Position numbers and translations under genes: made by a program. Below are positions 25,444 to 33,835 of a stretch of 64,000 nt of DNA, in pieces. Position 1 is the first letter of the stretch, and the number at the start of each line of letters is the position of its first letter. This stretch comes from Betaproteobacteria bacterium UBA1934 (GTDB lineage: Bacteria > Pseudomonadota > Gammaproteobacteria > Burkholderiales > Rhodocyclaceae): positions 323,037 through 387,036 of the forward strand of contig DDFG01000005.1 in assembly GCA_002337055.1 (NCBI GenBank). The letters are read 5' to 3'. The notes below the pieces were generated by a model. It saw nothing but the letters and a program-made list of their open reading frames with translations. It did not search any database and was not told the DNA's origin.

Positions 25444-26309
25444 GCGCGCGCTTGCTGGTTGCCTTCATGTGGCTACTGCATTGGTTGCCGTTGCCGTTAC
25501 TGCGTGCGCTGGGCGCTCTCTTGGGGCACCTGCTCTTTCGCTTCGCCCGGCGTCGCCGCAACATCACGCTAACCAATCTGCGCCTGTGTTTTCCGGAACT
25601 GAGCGACAGTCAGCGAAACGACCTCGCCCACCGCCATTTCGTCGCCTTCGCCCGCGCTTTTCTCGACCGCACGCTGGGTTGGTGGGCTTCACCGGCGCGA
25701 CTGAAACGCCTAGTCAGAATCACAGGGCAAACCCATCTGCACGACCCGGAAGGGCACCCCATCATTATTCTGGCCCCCCATTTCGTGGGACTCGATGCCG
25801 GCGGCACCAGGGTTTCGATGGACGAGCACGTCGTCAGCGTTTATTCCAATCAGAAGAACCCCGTGTTCAATCGGGTATTACTCAACGGACGCTTGCGTTT
25901 TAATTCGCCCCTGCTGCTGTCGCGCCAGGATGGCATGCGTCGGGCAGTCAAGGCCATGAAGGAGGGACTCCCTTTTTATTACCTCCCGGACATGGATTTT
26001 GGGCCCCAGGATTCCATCTTCGTCCCCTTTTTTGGCGTGCCGGCAGCTACCATTCCGGCCGTTTCCCGCCTCGCCAGACTGACCGGCGCGCGCGTTGTTC
26101 CCTGTATTACCCGGCAGGTGGCGGATGGTTACGAGACGACTTTGCATCCGCCCTGGACGGACTTCCCCGGCGAGAGCGTAGAGGCGGACACGGCGCGCAT
26201 GAACCGCTTTATCGAGGATCAGGCGCGCACCATGCCCGAGCAGTATTACTGGCTGCACAAACGATTCAAGACCCGGCCACCGGGAGAGGCTTCATTCTAT
26301 GACCGCTGA
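25440..26309 (+). CDS. Lipid A-type acyltransferase (second)
   Basis: A 289-residue homologue of the preceding protein with the same anchor (MSARLLVAFMWLLHWLPLPL) and the HX4D motif HFVGLD near residue 115. PFYYLPDMDFGPQDSIFVPFFG near 178 is the LpxL substrate block. Start overlaps the previous stop, so the two are translated together; a pair of late acyltransferases for the two secondary chains is the natural reading. The end overlaps the GNAT gene by 11 bases. Confidence 0.88.
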   Translation: MSARLLVAFMWLLHWLPLPLLRALGALLGHLLFRFARRRRNITLTNLRLCFPELSDSQRNDLAHRHFVAFARAFLDRTLGWWASPARLKRLVRITGQTHLHDPEGHPIIILAPHFVGLDAGGTRVSMDEHVVSVYSNQKNPVFNRVLLNGRLRFNSPLLLSRQDGMRRAVKAMKEGLPFYYLPDMDFGPQDSIFVPFFGVPAATIPAVSRLARLTGARVVPCITRQVADGYETTLHPPWTDFPGESVEADTARMNRFIEDQARTMPEQYYWLHKRFKTRPPGEASFYDR

Positions 26310-26802
26310 GCCGCCCGTTTTCCGGCCGCTGACTCCGTCCGACCTCGAATCCGTGGTCGATCTGGCGCGTCGCGTCTGGCAGGACACCTACCCCGGCATC
26401 ATCAGTCAGGCGCAGATCGACAGCATGCTGGCGGCGCGCTATCACCCCGGCGCGCTGGGCGAGTATCTGGCCGCGGAGGATCGCTGGTTCGAGCTCGCCG
26501 AAACCGCTGGGCAACTCGCCGCATTTTGCGCCTGCGAGCGCCACTGCGGCGAATACAAGCTCGACAAGCTGTACGTCGATCCGGATCGGCAGCGCAACGG
26601 ACTCGGCGGACAGCTGATTGCCCGTGCGGCGGAGCGGGCTCGTTCGCTGGGTTTCCCGCACATGATCCTGGCGGTCAACAAGCGCAACGCTCAGGCGATC
26701 GCGGCATACCGGAAGCACGGGTTCTCGATCCGCGAGAGCGTCTGCGTGGAGATCGGCGGCGGTTTCGTCATGGACGATTACATCATGCAGAAACCACTGT
26801 AG
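26299..26802 (+). CDS. GNAT-family N-acetyltransferase
   Basis: A 167-residue protein. The GNAT core is visible: KLDKLYVDPDRQRNGLGGQLIARAAERAR (about residues 92-120) contains the acetyl-CoA loop Q/RxxGxG/A, followed by ILAVNKRNAQAIAAYRKHGF. It moves an acetyl group from acetyl-CoA to an unknown amine. It overlaps the acyltransferase gene. Confidence 0.88.
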   Translation: MTAEPPVFRPLTPSDLESVVDLARRVWQDTYPGIISQAQIDSMLAARYHPGALGEYLAAEDRWFELAETAGQLAAFCACERHCGEYKLDKLYVDPDRQRNGLGGQLIARAAERARSLGFPHMILAVNKRNAQAIAAYRKHGFSIRESVCVEIGGGFVMDDYIMQKPL

Positions 26803-26853
26803 AAAATTGAGACAAACCCCTGTCTCTGTTATGCTTTTTCAAACACTTTCGGA

Positions 26854-27696
26854 ATGATGATGACGCGCCTCCGGTTCACCAAAATGCATGGTCTGGGCAA
26901 CGACTTTATCGTGCTCGATGGCGTTCGTCAGTCCGTCGCACTGACCCCGGAACAGATTCGTTTCCTGGCCAATCGGCAGTTCGGCGTCGGCTGCGACCAG
27001 ATCCTGCTGGTCGAGCCGCCCACCCGGCCCGAAGTCGATTTCCGCTACCGCATCTTCAACGCCGACGGTGGCGAGGTCGAACAGTGCGGCAACGGCGCCC
27101 GCTGCTTTGCCCGCTTCGTGCGCGAGCAAGGACTCACTGACCGGGACGAGATTCGCGTCGAAACGCAAAAGGGCATCATCGCCCCGCGCCTGGAAGCAAA
27201 CGGCGAAGTCACCGTCGACATGGGCGTGCCGCGCTTTGTGCCGGCGGACATCCCGTTCGTCAGCGACTCGAACGCGATCGTCCAGCCGCTGGCCTTGCCC
27301 GACGGCGCCACGGTCGACATCAGCGTGGTGTCGATGGGCAACCCCCATGCCGTGCAGGTCGTGGCGGATGTCGACACCGCCCCCGTGCTGCTGCAAGGTC
27401 CCCAGATTGAACGTCACCCGCGCTTTCCACAGCGGGTCAACGCCGGGTTCATGCAGGTCCTCCATCGCAACGCCCTCCGACTGCGCGTGTTCGAGCGTGG
27501 CGTTGGCGAGACGCTGGCCTGCGGCACCGGCGCCTGCGCCGCGGTGGTCGCCGGCATTCGGCGCGGCCTGCTCGATTCGCCAGTACGGGTCGACACCCGG
27601 GGCGGCCCCCTGACCATTGCCTGGGCTGGCGAAGGCCAGCCGGTGCGGATGACCGGCCCGGCCGTCACCGTCTATCAAGGAGAAATCTCGCTATGA
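26854..27696 (+). CDS. dapF: Diaminopimelate epimerase
   Basis: A 280-residue enzyme that converts LL- to meso-diaminopimelate for lysine and peptidoglycan. The two catalytic cysteines are in EQCGNGARC (Cys78) and ACGTGACAA (about residue 220). FTKMHGLGNDFIVLDG is the N-terminal signature. Three consecutive ATG codons are available at the start; the first is given. The stop overlaps the DUF484 start (ATGA). dapF-DUF484-xerC is a conserved set in beta- and gammaproteobacteria. Confidence 0.95.
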   Translation: MMMTRLRFTKMHGLGNDFIVLDGVRQSVALTPEQIRFLANRQFGVGCDQILLVEPPTRPEVDFRYRIFNADGGEVEQCGNGARCFARFVREQGLTDRDEIRVETQKGIIAPRLEANGEVTVDMGVPRFVPADIPFVSDSNAIVQPLALPDGATVDISVVSMGNPHAVQVVADVDTAPVLLQGPQIERHPRFPQRVNAGFMQVLHRNALRLRVFERGVGETLACGTGACAAVVAGIRRGLLDSPVRVDTRGGPLTIAWAGEGQPVRMTGPAVTVYQGEISL

Positions 27697-28367
27697 GCGA
27701 CACTGTCGATCCCGTCGAAATCGCCCGCTTCCTGCAAAGCAATCCCGATTTCTTCGCGCACAATCCCGAACTGCTGGCCCAGATGACCGTGCCGCATCCG
27801 CTCGGCGGCCGCGCCATTTCGCTGACCGAACGGCAGATGCTGACATTGCGTGAAAAGAACCGCGTGCTAGAAGGCAAACTGGGCGAGCTGATCCAGTTCG
27901 GCGAAGAAAACGACGGCATCAGCGAAAAGGTGCACCGGCTCTGCGTGGCGCTGATTGCCGCGGAAACCTTTCAGGCGGTCATCCACCTCCTCAATTTCCA
28001 TTTGCGCGACGATTTTGCCGTCCCGCATGTCGCGCTACGCCTGTGGGACAAGCCGGACGGGATTGAAGACCTTCCCGAGTTCGCAGCCGTCGGCGACGAG
28101 CTGATGGCCTTTGCCGAAACGCTGGCTCGCCCGTATTGCGGCTCGACGACCGGTTTCGCCACCCCAGCCTGGTTTGGCGAATACGCCGACCATATTCGTT
28201 CGCAGGCGCTGATCGCGCTTCGCAACGGCGGCGGCACGATCGGCATGATCGCGCTGGGCAGCGAGGATGCGCAGCGCTTCTATGCCGACATGGGCACACT
28301 CTATCTCGAGCGTTTGGGCGAAATGATCTCCGCCGCGCTGGCCCGGGTCGCCCGCCACCCGCAATGA
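27693..28367 (+). CDS. DUF484-family protein
   Basis: A 224-residue protein with a helical N-terminus (PVEIARFLQSNPDFFAHNPELL), a coiled-coil linker (TLREKNRVLEGKLGELIQFGEEND) and a GAF-like C-terminal domain from about residue 80. This is the DUF484 family found between dapF and xerC. Its function is not known. Coupled to dapF by an ATGA overlap; xerC follows seven bases after its stop. Confidence 0.9.
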   Translation: MSDTVDPVEIARFLQSNPDFFAHNPELLAQMTVPHPLGGRAISLTERQMLTLREKNRVLEGKLGELIQFGEENDGISEKVHRLCVALIAAETFQAVIHLLNFHLRDDFAVPHVALRLWDKPDGIEDLPEFAAVGDELMAFAETLARPYCGSTTGFATPAWFGEYADHIRSQALIALRNGGGTIGMIALGSEDAQRFYADMGTLYLERLGEMISAALARVARHPQ

Positions 28368-28374
28368 GTCCGCC

Positions 28375-29256
28375 ATGATCGAGGTCTGGCTGGCGGAACT
28401 GGCCGACCAGCGCCGGCAGTCGCCGCACACGATCAGCAATTACCGGCGCGACCTGACCAAACTCACGGCGTTGGCCGGCGAAACGCCACTGACCGCGTTG
28501 CGCGTGCACCACGTTCGCCGCTTTGTGGCGCAATTACATGCCGGCGGCCTGGCGCCGCGCAGTCTGGCGCGGGTGCTCTCGGCCTGGCGGGGCTACTTCC
28601 GCTGGCTGGGGCTGCGCGGCGAGATGACCGCCAACCCTTGCGAAGGCATCCGCCCCCCCAAAGCACCCAAGCCCCTGCCCAAGGCCCTGCCGGTCGATGA
28701 AACGATGCGGCTGCTGGAACAGGACGAAGGCGCCGACGAGCGGCTGGCGGTGCGCGACCAGGCCATCTTCGAGCTTTTCTATTCTTCTGGCCTGCGCCTG
28801 GCCGAACTCGCGGCACTGAATGTCGACGCCGTCGAGATGGCGGTGGCCGAAGGCGAGATTCGCGTCGTCGGCAAACGCAGCAAGCCTCGCATCGTACCCG
28901 TAGGCAGCGCGGCCCGCCACGCGCTCGCCGAATGGCGAGATCGGCGCGACACTTTGGCGGCGCCCGGCGAAGGGGCTCTGTTCGTCAGTCTGCGCGGGAC
29001 CCGCCTTAGCCACCGCGCCATCGAGATGCGACTGGCGCAGCGGGCATTGCGGCTCGGCTTGCCGATGCACGTTCACCCGCATATGCTGCGCCATTCCTTT
29101 GCCTCGCACGTGCTGCAATCATCCGGCGATCTGCGCGCGGTGCAGGAAATGCTCGGACACGCCAGCATCGCGTCGACACAGATATACACTCACCTCGATT
29201 TTCAGCGCCTCGCCCAAGTATATGACGCCGCCCACCCGCGGGCGCGGCGCAAGTGA
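28375..29256 (+). CDS. xerC: Tyrosine recombinase XerC
   Basis: A 293-residue recombinase that resolves chromosome dimers at dif with XerD. The SAM-like N-terminal domain (QRRQSPHTISNYRRDLTKL) is followed by the catalytic domain with Arg in SSGLRLAELAAL, Lys in VVGKRSKPR, HMLRHSFASH, LGHASIASTQIYTHL with the final Tyr. All catalytic residues are present and the length is typical. Confidence 0.95.
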   Translation: MIEVWLAELADQRRQSPHTISNYRRDLTKLTALAGETPLTALRVHHVRRFVAQLHAGGLAPRSLARVLSAWRGYFRWLGLRGEMTANPCEGIRPPKAPKPLPKALPVDETMRLLEQDEGADERLAVRDQAIFELFYSSGLRLAELAALNVDAVEMAVAEGEIRVVGKRSKPRIVPVGSAARHALAEWRDRRDTLAAPGEGALFVSLRGTRLSHRAIEMRLAQRALRLGLPMHVHPHMLRHSFASHVLQSSGDLRAVQEMLGHASIASTQIYTHLDFQRLAQVYDAAHPRARRK

Positions 29257-29293
29257 CCGCCGCTCTCGACCTGACAGCCCCTCCGCCCCCAAG

Positions 29294-30805
29294 ATGCCCC
29301 ATTCCGCATTCACCCGAACGTCCCGCGAGCGCGCCCGTCTGCTCGTCATCCTCGCCTTGTTGCTGGGCGTGGGATTCGCCGCCACCAGCCTGATCAGCTA
29401 CTGGGTTTCGCGCGACTCGATCCGCGACTCCATCGTCGCCACCGAGTTGCCGCTCACCTCTGACAATGTATATTCCGAAATCCAGAAGGATCTCGTGCGC
29501 CCCATTCTGATCTCCTCGATGATGGCGCGCGACACCTTTGTCCGCGACTGGGTGCTGAAGGGTGAACGCGATGTCGAGGCGATGACACGCTACCTCAAGG
29601 AGATCATGTCGCATTATGGCGCATTCACCAGCTTTTTCGTTTCCGACGCCAGTCGCACTTATTACCACGCCGATGGCGTGCTCAAGCGCGTGGAACCGAA
29701 CGAAGCGCGTGACGCCTGGTATTTCCGCGTCCGTGGCATGCAGGAGTTGCACGAGATCAATGTCGATCCCGATCTGGCCAACCGCGACAAGCTGACCATC
29801 TTCATCAACTACCGGGTGCTCGACTATCAAGGCCGGTTCATCGGCGCGACCGGTGTCGGCCTAACCGTCGACGCAGTGCTCAATCTCATCAACACCTATC
29901 AGCAACGCTACGAACGCAGCATTTTCTTTGCCGACCACGCGGGTCGCATCGTTCTGGCCGGGCAGGGGAACGACGTACTGGCCTCGGCACGCACACTGGC
30001 GGAAATTGACGGCCTGGCCGGGCAGGCCGAGGCCATCCTGAAGGCCGGCAAGGGTTCGTTCAGCTACGATGCGGGCGGCCAGCGCCATTATGTAAATGTC
30101 CGCTACATCCCCGAACTGAAGTGGTATCTGTTCGTCGCCAAAACCGACGACAAGGCACTCTCCGAGGTTCGTCGCACGTTATACCTCAACTTGGCGCTGT
30201 GCGCGGCCGTCACCCTGCTGGTGCTGGGTATCGTCTATCTGGCCATTCGTCGCTACCAGCGGCGACTCGAAGAGATGGCAACCACCGACCACCTGACCGG
30301 GCTGGCCAACCGCCATGCCCTGCAATTGCTGCTCAGGCAGTCTATCCGCGACGCCGAGCGCAACCGAACGCCGCTAGCGGTCTTGATGATCGATATTGAC
30401 CACTTCAAGGAGGCAAACGACACCCACGGTCATCTGGTCGGCGACCAGATCCTCGTCACACTGGCCCAGCGCCTGCGTGCCCACCGGCGCGCTTCGGACA
30501 TCGTCTGCCGTTGGGGCGGCGAAGAATTCCTGATTGTGCTGAACCGCACTGACGAGGACGCCGCGGAACGTATTGCCGACGAGATCCGGCTATCGGTTGC
30601 CGATGAAGAAATCGCCACCGAACAGGGCGCCCTGCGCTTGACGATCAGTGCCGGTGTAGCGAGTTTTTGCGCGGGCGACAACGACACGGGCCTGATCAGG
30701 CGGGCCGACGCCGCCTTGTTTGAAGCCAAGAAGGGCGGGCGCAACCGCATCTGCGTGGCGGCCCCAGCTTCCGGCGTCGCTCGCATCGATGCACACGCCG
30801 ATTGA
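29294..30805 (+). CDS. Diguanylate cyclase with periplasmic sensor domain
   Basis: A 503-residue protein. A first membrane segment (LLVILALLLGVGFAATSLISYW), a periplasmic Cache-like domain up to about residue 300, a second membrane segment (LALCAAVTLLVLGIVYLAI) and a GGDEF domain. DHLTGLANRHALQLLL, MIDIDHFKEANDTHGH and WGGEEFLIVL mark an active cyclase, and RASD before GGEEF is an I-site. The ATG at 29294 is chosen because upstream frame overlaps xerC. It makes c-di-GMP in response to an unknown external signal. Confidence 0.88.
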   Translation: MPHSAFTRTSRERARLLVILALLLGVGFAATSLISYWVSRDSIRDSIVATELPLTSDNVYSEIQKDLVRPILISSMMARDTFVRDWVLKGERDVEAMTRYLKEIMSHYGAFTSFFVSDASRTYYHADGVLKRVEPNEARDAWYFRVRGMQELHEINVDPDLANRDKLTIFINYRVLDYQGRFIGATGVGLTVDAVLNLINTYQQRYERSIFFADHAGRIVLAGQGNDVLASARTLAEIDGLAGQAEAILKAGKGSFSYDAGGQRHYVNVRYIPELKWYLFVAKTDDKALSEVRRTLYLNLALCAAVTLLVLGIVYLAIRRYQRRLEEMATTDHLTGLANRHALQLLLRQSIRDAERNRTPLAVLMIDIDHFKEANDTHGHLVGDQILVTLAQRLRAHRRASDIVCRWGGEEFLIVLNRTDEDAAERIADEIRLSVADEEIATEQGALRLTISAGVASFCAGDNDTGLIRRADAALFEAKKGGRNRICVAAPASGVARIDAHAD

Positions 30806-30869
30806 CCGAACGCCGTCGACGCAATATCATTCTGCCCTTTCCAAGTGTTTCAGGATCAAGGAGTTAGTG

Positions 30870-31022
30870 ATGGCCATCAACCGTACCCGTCGTTCCTCGC
30901 TGGAGCGCCGCTGCGTTTCCAAGACTGCCAAGCGCCTGTTCAAGGGCAAGGGCAAGACCATGTTCAAGGTGGTCTACGCCGCTGAATGCCACGCCCGCAA
31001 TCGCAAGGGTCTCGGCGCCTGA
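30870..31022 (+). CDS. Small basic protein, unrecognised
   Basis: A 50-residue, strongly basic protein (MAINRTRRSSLERRCVSKTAKRL at the start is about 40 percent Arg/Lys) with two Cys. AAGGAG lies six bases before the ATG and a strong terminator follows, so it looks like a genuine single-gene transcript. Charge and size suggest binding to nucleic acid or ribosomes. It is not ribosomal protein S20 and I do not recognise a family. Confidence 0.65.
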   Translation: MAINRTRRSSLERRCVSKTAKRLFKGKGKTMFKVVYAAECHARNRKGLGA

Positions 31023-31041
31023 TCGGTTTCCGGTTTTGTTG

Positions 31042-31078
31042 AAGCCCCGGTCGCCGCAAGGCCACCGGGGCTTTTGCT
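31042..31078 (+). terminator. Rho-independent terminator
   Basis: AAGCCCCGGT (31042-31051) pairs with ACCGGGGCTT (31064-31073) and is followed by TTGCT. It lies 20 bases after the small basic gene and just before rlmI. Confidence 0.85.
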
Positions 31079-31090
31079 ATAGAGAAGCGC

Positions 31091-31774
31091 ATGGCCAAAC
31101 TGATTCTGCACCCCGGCAAGGAACGTTCCGTCCTGCGCCGCCACCCCTGGCTGTTCGAGGGCTCGATTGCCCATCTTGCCGGTCGTGCCCGCGCCGGCGA
31201 CACCGTCGACATCGAGGCGGACGACGGGCGTCCGCTCGGCCGTGGCGCCTTCAGCCCGCGCTCGCAGATTCGCGCCCGGTTGTGGACGTTCGATCCGCAA
31301 GAGCCGATCGACGACGCCTTCTTCAAGCGCCGCGTGGCGCTCGCCGTCGCCCGCCGCGAGGCACTGCCGCAACTGGCGGGGCAGGAAGGTCGCCGGCTGA
31401 TCCACGCCGAGTCGGACGGTCTGCCCGGCGTCATCGCCGACCAGTATGGCGACACTGTCGTCGTCCAACTCACCTCGGCCGGCGCCGATAAGTGGCGTAA
31501 GGCCATCGTCGCAGCGCTGGTCAAGGCGACCGGGTGCACCCGCGTGTTCGAGCGTTCCGATTCCGACGTGCGCGGCCTGGAAGGGCTGGAGCCGGTCACC
31601 GGCTGGGTACACGGGGATGCGCCAACAACGCCGTGCAGTATTGTCGAATACGGCGTGCGCCTGGGTATCGACATCGCCGGCGGCCACAAGACCGGTTTCT
31701 ATCTCGACCAGCGCGACAATCGCCGCCTGCTCGGCCAATTGTCGGCCGGCAAATCGGTGCTCAACTGCTTCTGC
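31091..31774 (+). pseudogene. rlmI: 5' part of an interrupted rlmI-like rRNA methyltransferase gene
   Basis: 228 codons of a PUA-domain class I SAM-dependent methyltransferase of the RlmI (23S rRNA m5C) family, starting MAKLILHPGKERSVLRRHPW. It covers the PUA domain and the linker to the methyltransferase core (HKTGFYLDQRDNRRLLGQL), stopping at VLNCFC, just before the SAM-binding Tyr-Thr-Gly-Gly motif. The frame then runs 12 codons into foreign sequence to a stop at 31810. The rest of the gene, in the same frame, begins at 54206. The truncated product lacks the catalytic domain. Confidence 0.93.
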
Positions 31775-31788
31775 GACTCGTTAAGAAC
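31775..31788. repeat. Left-end imperfect inverted repeat of the element
   Basis: GACTCGTTAAGAAC at the left end matches 10 of 14 positions with GATCGGTTAAGCAC, the complement of 54200-54187 at the right end. The shared core is GTTAAG. Likely recombinase-binding end sequence. Confidence 0.4.
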
Positions 31789-31810
31789 GGCTGAGATGGC
31801 CATTCATTGA

Positions 31811-32180
31811 TTCATTGAGTGACGTGTTCCTTGTAAATAGAGGGGGCGGATGATGAATTGTGGTCAATTGTCAATAAGTTAGTAAGTAAGCGCCCGAAAT
31901 GTGCAGGCATATTTACAAATTTCGAATGATGACGCCGGTTCAGAGCACCCTTAACGCAGCTGGGAGTTTCATTCCTAGACCCCATCGAATGGATTGGCTA
32001 TGGTAAGGCTCCGAAAGACTGAATCGCGTAATTGACGGTCATCACCTGGTGCCTTGCAGCGTACTGAAGTACTAAGGACACCCATCGTCGAACGGGCGAT
32101 GGCTGTACGGAAGCTCTGGCCGAGGTACTGAAGTAGATCACCCTGCACGTTTTCAGAGTACTCCGGACCCTGGTGTTAGC
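31811..32180. other. Left-end non-coding region of the element
   Basis: About 370 bases without a supported gene. The first 150 are AT-rich compared with the host. GTACTGAAGTA occurs twice (32061-32071 and 32125-32135), flanking a short inverted pair CCATCG/CGATGG (about 32082-32103). No promoter or RNA gene could be recognised. Confidence 0.4.
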
Positions 32181-33371
32181 TCAATCGACCTGGACCAACA
32201 GCCCCTTCAGGTATTCGCCTTCTGGGAAGGCTAGATCGACCGGATGATCAGCGCTGCCTTGCAAGCGCTGCACGATGCGCGCCTTGCAGCCGACATTGCG
32301 AGCAGCGCCGGCAATGATCGTTTGGAACAGTTCAAGGCCGATGCCACCGGAACAAGAGTATGTCATGAGCAGCCCACCGGGTGCGACTAGCTTTAACCCG
32401 TTGAGGTTGATGTCCTTGTAGGCCTTGGCTGCGCGCTGAGCATGGTTCGATGAAGGAGCGAACTTGGGTGGATCGAGCACGACGATGTCGAACAGCTCAC
32501 CCGTCTTGCGCAGTTCGCGCAGTTCACTAAATACGTCGGCCTCGCGCCACAGTGCCCGCTTCGGATCAATCGAGGGGTTTAAGGCCAGATTCTGTCTTGC
32601 CATGGCAAGTGCCGGGCCGGAAGAGTCTATCGACAGCACCTCGGTGGCCCCGCCGGCGAGGGCCTGAAGGCTGAATCCGGCGGTGTAGCAAAAACAGTTG
32701 AGCACCCGCTTGCCGGGGGCCAGCTCGCCAAGGCGGCGGCGGTTCTCACGTTGGTCAAGGTAAAAGCCGGTTTTGTGCCCATCTTCGACATCGATGGCCA
32801 TAGCCACCCCGTTTTCGCGGATGACTATAGGAGTGGTGGGTGGCTCGCCAACCAGCCAGCCAACTACAGGCTCCAGCCCTTCCAGCCCTCGTACGTCGGA
32901 GTCGGAGCGTTCGTAGATACGTGCGCAGTTGGTTGCAATCTTCAGCGCATCTACCAAGGCACCGCGCCACTTTTCGGCCCCCGCGCTAGTGAGCTGGATG
33001 ACCAGGGTGTCATCGTAGAGGTCGGCGATCACGCCGGGCAAGCCGTCGGACTCGGCATGAATCAGGCGCAAGCCCTGTTGCGTAGTGAGTTCGGGTATAG
33101 CGCGCCGCCGCGCAACGGCGGAAGCGACCCGGCGCTTAAAAAAGCCGTGGTCGATGGTTTCATTGGTATCAAAGGACCACACCCGGGCTCGGATTTGCGA
33201 GTCTGGACTATAGGAGGCGCGGGCCATAAACTCCCCACTGTCGGATACGACCTCGACTGTGTCGCCCGGGCGTGCACGCCCATCAAGGCGACCGACCGAG
33301 CCGGCAAACACCCAAGGGTGGCGCTTGAACAAGGAACGTTCCTTGCCCGGTAAAAGAACGAGTTTGCTCAT
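32181..33371 (-). CDS. rlmI: Element-borne complete RlmI-like rRNA methyltransferase
   Basis: A 396-residue protein, exactly the length of the reconstructed host RlmI and alignable along its whole length without gaps. PUA domain MSKLVLLPGKERSLFKRHPW; SAM-binding CFCYTAGFSLQALAGGATEV; catalytic Cys region in LDPPKFAPS and LLMTYSCSGGIGLELFQ. It should methylate a cytosine in 23S rRNA. It lies on the opposite strand near the element's left end and would replace the gene that the insertion breaks. It has diverged from the host copy, so it is not a recent duplication. Confidence 0.93.
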   Translation of the reverse strand: MSKLVLLPGKERSLFKRHPWVFAGSVGRLDGRARPGDTVEVVSDSGEFMARASYSPDSQIRARVWSFDTNETIDHGFFKRRVASAVARRRAIPELTTQQGLRLIHAESDGLPGVIADLYDDTLVIQLTSAGAEKWRGALVDALKIATNCARIYERSDSDVRGLEGLEPVVGWLVGEPPTTPIVIRENGVAMAIDVEDGHKTGFYLDQRENRRRLGELAPGKRVLNCFCYTAGFSLQALAGGATEVLSIDSSGPALAMARQNLALNPSIDPKRALWREADVFSELRELRKTGELFDIVVLDPPKFAPSSNHAQRAAKAYKDINLNGLKLVAPGGLLMTYSCSGGIGLELFQTIIAGAARNVGCKARIVQRLQGSADHPVDLAFPEGEYLKGLLVQVD

Positions 33372-33520
33372 TTGCTATCTATCTCCCCTTCATCCGATGA
33401 CGCCCGATCATAAACCTTGGCCAGGTGCTGTAAGAATGGGCTTTATGCAAATAATTAGAAGCAACGCCTAGGGAGATAGCATGCTGCTGACTTGTTTGGG
33501 TTTATTGGTTGTGGGTTACT

Positions 33521-33563
33521 GCTAGTTTGTAGTACACCTTTTTTCGGTGTACTACAAACTAGC
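33521..33563. repeat. Perfect 18-bp inverted repeat (hairpin)
   Basis: Arms GCTAGTTTGTAGTACACC (33521-33538) and GGTGTACTACAAACTAGC (33546-33563) with a 7-base loop TTTTTTC. It lies in the 464-base gap upstream of the element rlmI copy. Plus-strand T-run is in the loop rather than after the stem, so it is not a standard terminator. It may be a recombination or replication structure. Confidence 0.8.
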
Positions 33564-33646
33564 AGGCGGCTTCATATACGTCGAGACCGGTACTCGGCCT
33601 AAGCGGCCGTTCGCCCGGTCGGCGGTGTCGGGCAGCAATGTGGCGG

Positions 33647-33765
33647 TCAGTTGCCGTTGCGCCGCTGAAGCCACTGCAAGAGTTTCTCAAACAATCTCTC
33701 AGGATTGAACGGTTTGGAAATATAGTCGTTCATCCTGGCCACCAGGCATCGCACAACCTTTCTTC
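33647..33765 (-). pseudogene. Remnant of a response-regulator receiver domain (C-terminal end)
   Basis: On the minus strand about 38 residues read CLVARMNDYISKPFNPERL and on to LLQWLQRRNGN before a TGA at 33649-33647. MNDYISKPF is the conserved Lys-Pro end of receiver domains in hybrid histidine kinases. No start codon or Asp-containing part precedes it; upstream sequence loses the match. It sits just behind the HD-GYP gene stop, on the same strand. Confidence 0.6.
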
Positions 33766-33835
33766 GTCGAACTGAGAGTCGACGTTGTATGACAATTCAG
33801 GTATCACTGAAAATTCATTGTTCGCGAATATTTAG

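Noticed and set aside
28375..29256. xerC as part of a mobile element
   Set aside because: It lies in the conserved dapF-DUF484-xerC set with host composition, far from the element ends.
30870..31022. Ribosomal protein S20 (rpsT)
   Set aside because: Basic and small, but it lacks the S20 start and is 50 rather than about 87 residues.
31775..31810. The 239-residue frame as a natural short RlmI
   Set aside because: The last 12 codons are element sequence; the true continuation is found at 54206.
33521..33563. CRISPR repeat or tRNA-like structure
   Set aside because: A single hairpin with no repeated units and no cloverleaf; no Cas gene in the window.
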